Shown piece after piece: positions 58,630 through 64,000 of a stretch of 64,000 nt of DNA (its first letter is position 1; each line of letters begins with the position of its first letter). The notes beneath the pieces were generated by a model. That model was not told where the DNA came from and made no database searches. It worked only from the letters and a program-made list of their open reading frames with translations. The stretch covers positions 8,375,001 to 8,439,000 of the forward strand of contig NZ_CP121650.1 of NCBI RefSeq assembly GCF_029714405.1, read 5' to 3'. Both the position numbers and the translations under genes were made by a program. The DNA is from Bradyrhizobium sp. CB82. GTDB taxonomy: Bacteria; Pseudomonadota; Alphaproteobacteria; Rhizobiales; Xanthobacteraceae.

Positions 58630-60063
58630 TTAAGAGCTTGCGGGACACCTCTGGGGAGCAAACTTGCTCGCGAGCAGCAGGAAACGCACGACGAGAAGAC
58701 CCGCGTAGATGCCCGTGCCAATTGACAAGCCGATCCAGATACCAATTGCACCAAGCCCGATCTTCAAGCCAAGCACGTAGCTAAGGGTGAAACCGATCGG
58801 CCAATTAGCTATGCAGGCGAACAGAAGCGGGACGCGGGTGTCCTTAAGTCCACGCAAACCGCCGGCCGCAATGTGCTGCGCGGCATCAGTGATAAAGAAG
58901 CTCGCGCCGATTAAAAGGAGGTTTGCGGCCAAATCTGTCGTCGCGCCGACACCATCAGTCGTCCCGTCCAGAAACAGGCGGGCAATTTCAAAACGCACGA
59001 CGACAACCGCGATAGTCAGTATCGCAGCAGCGATAGTGCCAAGGAGTATAGCAATCAGCCCTGCTCTTTTGACGCCTGGACCGTCGCTGCGACCGACGGC
59101 GTGACCGACGCGCACGGCCGCCGCCGTGCTGATGCCTAGTGGAACCACGAATAGGACCAAGTCGACCTGAAGGGCGATCTGATGGGCAGTAAGCGCTCTG
59201 ATGCTGACCAGGCCCGCGAGCAGCCCCGCGGCCGAAAAAAGTCCGTATTCCAGCAAAACAATGAGTGAGATCGGAATCCCCATCGCAATCAATCGCCGCA
59301 TGAACGGCCAATCGAATTGCCACAGACGCGCGAGCACGTGATAGTCACGGAAGGGGAGGCGCATTGTAGCGAACCACAATACGGCCAAGAACATCGTCAA
59401 GTTCACGAAGCTGCTCGCAAGGCCGGCTCCGAAAAGCCCAAGCGACGGCAGACCCAGCTTCCCATAGATCAGCACATAAGCCACGAGCGCGTTGAGAGGG
59501 ATGGCCCCAATCGCAATCCACAAGACTGGCTGCGGCCGGTGGACCGCAGCCATGAAGTTGCGAAAACCGTGAAACCACAGTGCCGGCACCGCGCCCCAAA
59601 CTAGTCCGAACAGGTATTGCTGCGCGAGGCGCGCCATCTCGGGCGCTTGGCCCAAAGCAAGCAGTATTTGCTCTCCGTGTAGCCCGAAGGCCATGATGGG
59701 GATCGATAGCAGCAATGCCGCCCAGAGTCCCATGCGCAGCGTACGTCGCACAGCGGCACGGTTTTTCGCCCCAAGCGCCTGCGCTGCCAGCGGCGCGATC
59801 GGGGTCAGCAAACCAATGCCGAGGGTGAACCCTATGAGGTAGATCGTGATGGCTAACGCCGCCGCAGCAAGCGCCTCCGGGCCGATGCGCCCGATCAAGG
59901 CAAGATCGGTGGCCATCATTACGACTTGCCCAAGCTGCGTCAGCACCATCGGCCATGCGAGCTTCGCAAGTTCGGCAAGCTCGATGGCGACCTGAAGATA
60001 AGCGCTAGGTGTCGTCCGTTTGAACTGGATGGCCAGGACCATTTTTTCCGCTCGTTGGTTCAT
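58630..60063 (-). CDS. MATE-family exporter (NorM type)
   Basis: A 477-residue twelve-helix membrane pump. LAWPMVLTQLGQVVMMATDL and IGRIGPEALAAAALAITIYL in helices 1-2, and GIPISLIVLLEYGLFSAAGL with RALTAHQIALQVDLVLFVVP in the second half, are typical of NorM proteins. It exports cationic drugs or metabolites against Na+ or H+. It is unlike the MATE protein of the NRPS cluster, which is of the DinF/MepA-like type. ATG 60063 is chosen; 60042 is possible. It has no operon partner. In root-associated bacteria such pumps often remove plant isoflavonoids, which would fit but is not shown. Confidence 0.92.
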   Translation of the reverse strand: MNQRAEKMVLAIQFKRTTPSAYLQVAIELAELAKLAWPMVLTQLGQVVMMATDLALIGRIGPEALAAAALAITIYLIGFTLGIGLLTPIAPLAAQALGAKNRAAVRRTLRMGLWAALLLSIPIMAFGLHGEQILLALGQAPEMARLAQQYLFGLVWGAVPALWFHGFRNFMAAVHRPQPVLWIAIGAIPLNALVAYVLIYGKLGLPSLGLFGAGLASSFVNLTMFLAVLWFATMRLPFRDYHVLARLWQFDWPFMRRLIAMGIPISLIVLLEYGLFSAAGLLAGLVSIRALTAHQIALQVDLVLFVVPLGISTAAAVRVGHAVGRSDGPGVKRAGLIAILLGTIAAAILTIAVVVVRFEIARLFLDGTTDGVGATTDLAANLLLIGASFFITDAAQHIAAGGLRGLKDTRVPLLFACIANWPIGFTLSYVLGLKIGLGAIGIWIGLSIGTGIYAGLLVVRFLLLASKFAPQRCPASS

Positions 60064-61514
60064 ACGACACCGCTGTCCGGTTTGTTTCCTCGGGCCCATC
60101 ATCGCTGCTTTGTGAAGAAGAATATCCGCTTGTCTCGGCCTCGGACCTAGCGAAACGATGCCACGTCAGATCTTGCTCAGGTCAGTTCGAGACGACCCGC
60201 ATCAGCGCGATGGATTTGCAAGCTTGGTTTCTATCCGCTGCTCTCGCTGTGACGAGAGCAGCTCAGCCACCTCTACTAGCGCTCCATCTCTGTTGAAAGA
60301 AGATGCAGTTGCTGGTCATTACGCAGCGATCGCCGATCATTGGTGCCGCATGGTGCGAACTGGATTGCGGCGTTTTCCATCGCATTGTCAAAATCGCACA
60401 CGGACCCACAGCCGGGCTGCGTGACCTTGAGGATCCCAAAGTTGCGACCCACGCATACTGGTAGCTGGTATCACACAACGTGATCCTCGAGCGGCTGTTC
60501 TGAATAGGTCAAGCTATTCAAAGCTCATGCCAATGCGAGCGCCTTGAATTAGAAGCCGATCTGCCGGATTTGTCGTGTCGTGGCCATGACAGCAGGTCGC
60601 AAATCTGACAACAGCATCAGCGACGCTTGTCTCGATCTCGAAAGTGGTTGGGGCAAAACGTTCATGCGTGACCGCGAACGCTTGCTTCCCTTCGGGATCG
60701 ATCGCTCAGATTCTTAGGTCTTCAAAGGGCGCTGCACGATGCTCGATGGTTGATGCGTTAGTCCTCATGCGTGGATCTTGGACTGGCTCAGTACTCAAGC
60801 GTGATAAGATTGGGATGGATCATCGTCGCCCTTTAAGTCATGCTCGAGTTGATCTCCGCTGCAAAACGCCGCGTTTTTCCAGAGGGAAACCCGCATCACA
60901 CCCTGCGCTCACGCGACCCCACATGGTCCGGTCCATGTTCTATTTCGCGCGCTGCCAAGACAATATCGCCGACTGAGAATAGGAGATCGACAACTATGTC
61001 GTTCGGTTCTCGGCGCTGACCAGCTGGAGCCTTAACTTACGCCCACCTTTCTCCCCTTCGCCGAAAATCCCACCACCGGTCTCATTGTGCTCTTGAAGCC
61101 ACGAAGGAGACTTCACGTAAGATCGCGGGTGCATACCCTTCCGCGGCTCGGTGCGGGCACCCAGCAAAAAGCGGAGAATTTGATCTGCGACGTTACTGGC
61201 CTGGCTTGACGCGTGGCGCTGCCACGCAGCCGGGAGAATGTATAGTGCGGCCCGAGAAGACGCGCGGCAGCTCACAAAGTAGCACCGCATTGCATGCCCC
61301 CGCGTCGACGGCAATCCTTAAAGCGCAAAGATGCCCCTGGAAGGGAATGTCCGAACCCGGTTCGCGGAACGCAATGGGGCTCTGGATCAGAACCCCTTCG
61401 GCGAGGAGCACATCTTGGCGCGTGGGTTGTTGAAGCCGGATGGCAGAGGCGCTAACGCGGCTCGGTTCGAGGGCGGTGCGGCGCGAGTCGCGCGCGCAGG
61501 AAAACGCGAAGACG
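60064..61514. other. Long region of decayed sequence
   Basis: No intact gene over about 1.45 kb. On the minus strand near 61130-61230 the words AAWQRHASSQASNVADQILR resemble the C-terminus of ArdC (RAASQASKAADYILGFL), so a second ardC may have been lost here. Other frames are unrecognisable. Confidence 0.4.
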
Positions 61515-61706
61515 TTAAGCGCCCGAAAGGTGGACTTCCTCTCTGGCCATTGTCCGAGCATCATAAATTCTGACCTGAAGCATTGGAAAACGCTGCTTCA
61601 GCTCCCGCGCTCCTGCCAAAGCCCCGTCTTTGGTCGCAAATTCGGCTTTGAATCGGCCATCTACTTCGAGAGCATAACCGGAAGCGGGAAGTTTTGGAGC
61701 AACCAT
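61515..61706 (-). CDS. Small conserved hypothetical protein
   Basis: A 63-residue protein: GYALEVDGRFKAEFATKDGA, then LAGARELKQRFPMLQVRIYD. The VDGxxKxEFATKDGA...A.ELK.RFP.LQV.IYDA pattern recalls small proteins that I think are common in Bradyrhizobium. AAAGGA lies 5 nt before the ATG. It is soluble, mixed alpha/beta, of unknown function. Confidence 0.65.
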   Translation of the reverse strand: MVAPKLPASGYALEVDGRFKAEFATKDGALAGARELKQRFPMLQVRIYDARTMAREEVHLSGA

Positions 61707-62161
61707 TTCATTCCTTTAGCATGTTGGTCTCATCGACGACGGTTGCTTAACCTGAGTCGCTTGGACCGGGCTAGCAGTTGCATCAGCAACCGGCATTTCC
61801 TGCAAAAATCCGTGTGTAGGCGCCACCGGGAACCTTAGGGTTCCACCCGGGGAACGGAATTGGCGCGCCCCTCCAAACCGCCGACGCAACGAGGGCTTCG
61901 GCACGCTTACGGCAGAGGCAGTCAGGCCTTCGATCGCCCACAATACGGGCCCGGGCCGGGGTCCCTAGTCCTTTTGCTGCGAACGAATCGCCCATATATT
62001 CGCAAAATGGGCAGTTTTGCGATCAATACTGACCCAGATAAGGGAAATTGTAGGATTCGGCCGCACAAGCCCTCTTGGCGGCCTTTCAGTGTTTTCGCAT
62101 TTAAAAGGGGATGCGGCGTGACATTTCACATGAACCTGCGCGTGCAACAGGAGGATGCATC
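61707..62161. other. Intergenic upstream of nodW-like gene
   Basis: No supported gene. It probably contains the promoter of the nodW-like gene. Confidence 0.35.
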
Positions 62162-62833
62162 ATGAGCGAGCTGTCGCAAGCGTCGCAGCCGCGCACAGAT
62201 GCCGATGAGCCGATCGTCTTGATCGTCGACGACGACGCTTCGATGCGCAAGGCTCTCACAAATCTGTTTGAATCGGTGGGGCTCAAGGTCAAGGCTTTTG
62301 GCTCAGCGGCGGAGATTTTGCAGGCGAAGCCGCCCGAGGTGCCGAGCTGCCTCGTGCTCGACATCCGCCTACCAGGATCGAGCGGCCTCGATCTGCAGTC
62401 CGATCTCGCCGAGGCCAAGATCGACACGCCTATTATCTTTATCACAGGTCATGGCGATATTCCCATGACCGTCCAGGCCATGAAGAGCGGTGCGGTCGAC
62501 TTCCTGACCAAGCCGGTACGCGAGCAGGACCTCCTCGACGCGGTCCGGGCCGCGATCGAACGAGACCGCAAGCGGCGCGACCTCGACAAAACAGTCGTTG
62601 ACCTGCGATCCCGGTTCGAAAATCTGACCCCACGCGAGCGCGATGTTCTCGCCCTGGTCACTTCCGGGCTGCTGAACAAGCAGGTGGCGGGCGAGCTTGG
62701 ACTGGCAGAAATTACCGTCAAAATCTACCGCGGGCAGGTCATGCGCAAAATGGGCGCGAAGTCGCTGGCCGATCTCATTAGAATGAGTGAAGCTCTCGGA
62801 ATTTCCCGCCCAAAAGGGAACTTACAAACCTAA
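62162..62833 (+). CDS. nodW: NodW/FixJ-type response regulator
   Basis: A 223-residue two-domain regulator. Receiver: VLIVDDDASMRKAL (acidic pair), CLVLDIRLPGSSGLDL (phospho-Asp), FITGHGDIPMTVQAMKSGAV (Thr/Ser switch) and DFLTKPV (Lys). Output: a LuxR-type helix-turn-helix, LTPRERDVLALVTSGLLNKQ then VAGELGLAEITVKIYRGQVM. NodW in Bradyrhizobium is phosphorylated by NodV and activates nod genes. The length and LAEITVKIYRGQVM helix fit NodW/NwsB/FixJ. It is not next to the nodV-like gene in this window, so partnership is an inference. AGGAGG lies 7 nt before the ATG at 62162; an upstream start at 62111 is unlikely. Confidence 0.8.
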   Translation: MSELSQASQPRTDADEPIVLIVDDDASMRKALTNLFESVGLKVKAFGSAAEILQAKPPEVPSCLVLDIRLPGSSGLDLQSDLAEAKIDTPIIFITGHGDIPMTVQAMKSGAVDFLTKPVREQDLLDAVRAAIERDRKRRDLDKTVVDLRSRFENLTPRERDVLALVTSGLLNKQVAGELGLAEITVKIYRGQVMRKMGAKSLADLIRMSEALGISRPKGNLQT

Positions 62834-62905
62834 GTATACTTTCCAATCCTGCATCCCGCCTCCACTTTCCAACGTACGGCCGCAACCGCGGCGAGCAGTT
62901 TGTCA

Positions 62906-63286
62906 ATGCCCTCTGTCATTTCCCTCATCGACGATGATCCATCCGTTCGTACCGCAACGAACAACCTTCTGGCAGCGTATGGATACTTGGTCCATACTTT
63001 TGCCTCCGCCGAGGAGTTCCTCCGCGCGCCCCAATTGGGTGAAACATCCTGCGTGATTACTGACGTCCAAATGTCGGCCATGAGCGGAATTGACCTGCTC
63101 ACGCATATGCGCAGCCTCGGTCATCGTATGCCTTTCATCTTCATCACGGCCTTTCCAGATGATGCCGTGCGCTCGCGAGCGATCAAGGCTGGAGGAATTT
63201 GCTTTCTTGCCAAACCTTTTGCCACGGCCGCGTTGATCAAGTGTTTGACGATTGCGCTATCTGGGTCAGGTGGAACTAGCGCGTGA
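62906..63286 (+). CDS. Second stand-alone FixJ-type receiver
   Basis: A 126-residue lone receiver following the nodW-like gene after about 70 bp, likely in one operon. SLIDDDPSVRTATNNLL, CVITDVQMSAMSGIDLLTHM, FIFITAFPDD and CFLAKPF supply the acidic pair, phospho-Asp, Thr and Lys. It has no DNA-binding part. It is a paralogue of the receiver at 34107, with a long shared stretch around VHTFASAEEFLRAPQL. The start is ATG 62906, or the alternative at 62900. It may compete with NodW for phosphate from the kinase. Confidence 0.87.
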   Translation: MPSVISLIDDDPSVRTATNNLLAAYGYLVHTFASAEEFLRAPQLGETSCVITDVQMSAMSGIDLLTHMRSLGHRMPFIFITAFPDDAVRSRAIKAGGICFLAKPFATAALIKCLTIALSGSGGTSA

Positions 63287-63429
63287 AGATCTTAGGCGTT
63301 CCTTCCCAAACAAGGGATGTTGCGAGTTTCCCGCCAATCCTTTGAACGCAAGCCAAGAAAACGATCTGTCCAACATCTGATCGGCCTCGCTCATTGCTCC
63401 TGCTCCGCGCAAAGACGGTCAATTCCCAC
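63287..63429. other. Intergenic
   Basis: No gene between the receiver and the small minus-strand frame. Confidence 0.3.
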
Positions 63430-63684
63430 TCAAACCATACATCCAGCGCAGAGGCGCCTTCCTCGCCCTGCCGTCAGGGGGCTAGGCGAGGTCAGCGGTA
63501 CTGAGCTTTCCGCCCTGCTTGCCGGCAGTAGTGCGCCCGATTTGCCAGAGACCTTCGCTGTTTCGGCCACCGCTTTCGTGTCTTGCGGCATGGACCCAGA
63601 ACCGCCGCGCTTCGAAGAGTCACGAATTTGGCTTGGCATCGGCGCATTCTCTCCGTCGGCCCGAGATCTCGTCGTGCTGCTCAT
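63430..63684 (-). CDS. Possible small Ser/Gly-rich protein
   Basis: An 84-residue frame starting MSSTTRSRADGENAPMPSQI, with GAAGGAG 6 nt before the ATG. It is rich in Ser, Gly and Ala with no hydrophobic segment, resembling a disordered or secreted tail. No family was recognised. The good RBS is the main support; a plus-strand frame overlaps it and is less convincing. Confidence 0.4.
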   Translation of the reverse strand: MSSTTRSRADGENAPMPSQIRDSSKRGGSGSMPQDTKAVAETAKVSGKSGALLPASRAESSVPLTSPSPLTAGRGRRLCAGCMV

Positions 63685-64000
63685 GTTAGCTCCTTCAACC
63701 TGGCTCGATTGGCCTACTGTGAGACGGGGCAAGGGCTATGCCAGCGCCAATCGCGAGCTCTAAGCACTGATCGCGCTTCGCAAGAGTTCGGGAAGGTGCA
63801 ATGGCAGGCGTGCTTTGACTCTCATACCGTGCGCCGCTCTCAGCTCGAATAAAGATCGAGGGACTGACGCAGCCGGGCCCCTTCCCTACAGACAAAGATC
63901 AATACCGAATTCCCTTCGGCGTGAAATTTGCCCCGACCCAAGAGCAGGGGTCCAAGAGTACGGGTTCAAGAACTCTGGCTGAAAACGAGGATGCTGGTAT
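63685..64000. other. Intergenic to window edge
   Basis: Nothing recognisable in the last 300 bp. Confidence 0.3.

Noticed and set aside
63317..63763. 148-codon plus-strand gene at the right edge
   Set aside because: Overlaps a minus-strand frame with a better RBS. Composition is uneven and no domain was recognised.

Overview
The window reads as part of a Bradyrhizobium symbiosis island, though no housekeeping gene fixes the species. The case rests on a NodV-like sensor kinase, a NodW/FixJ-like regulator, a FixK remnant, NifA plus sigma-54 sites, and type III effector genes preceded by TtsI (tts) boxes. Dense IS and conjugative-element debris, intergenic decay and many one-base frameshifts are also typical of such islands. 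No tRNA, rRNA or CRISPR array was recognised.

Layout. 0.6-2.1 kb: VirK-family secreted protein and a tiny exported protein. 3.4-10.4 kb: DUF2493 protein, frameshifted LysE exporter, PaiB-like and PdxR/MocR-like regulators, a toprim protein, and the collapsed remains of a strawberry-notch helicase and an XRE regulator. 11-13.7 kb: NodV-like kinase. 13.7-16 kb: TnpB, CYP153 and IS630 remnants plus one conserved hypothetical gene. 16.7-27 kb: GNAT, then a two-module NRPS, a MATE exporter and a phosphopantetheinyl transferase in one direction. 27.5-29 kb: cold-shock protein and ferredoxin-NADP reductase. 29.6-32.3 kb: folE-queD-queE-queC operon for preQ0. 32.7-36.9 kb: excisionase-like and FixK pseudogenes, a lone receiver, a putative NlpC/P60 protein, small proteins and HU. 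37.7-43.1 kb: giant NopD-like effector. 44-49.3 kb: IS21 element whose istB is split by a serine-recombinase element. 50.4-51.8 kb: chemotaxis receptor. 52.4-54.3 kb: NopM E3 ligase. 54.6-56.8 kb: a repeat effector lying between IS21 left and right ends. 57-64 kb: ArdC, a second MATE exporter, small genes, NodW-like regulator and a second lone receiver.

Most notable are two separate transcription units, the NRPS cluster and the preQ0 operon. Each carries a well-spaced sigma-54 -24/-12 element with a perfect NifA site (TGT-N10-ACA) about 95-115 bp upstream of the expected start. The sequence therefore predicts that a small non-ribosomal peptide and a 7-deazaguanine product are both made together with nitrogenase inside nodules. 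A second theme is effector evolution. Three genes have tts boxes: a SUMO-protease-like protein with nine integrase-core-like repeats that has lost its catalytic Cys by frameshift, a NopM ligase, and a related repeat protein that looks like cargo of an IS21-ended cassette. All assignments come from reading the sequence by eye, and no database search was run.
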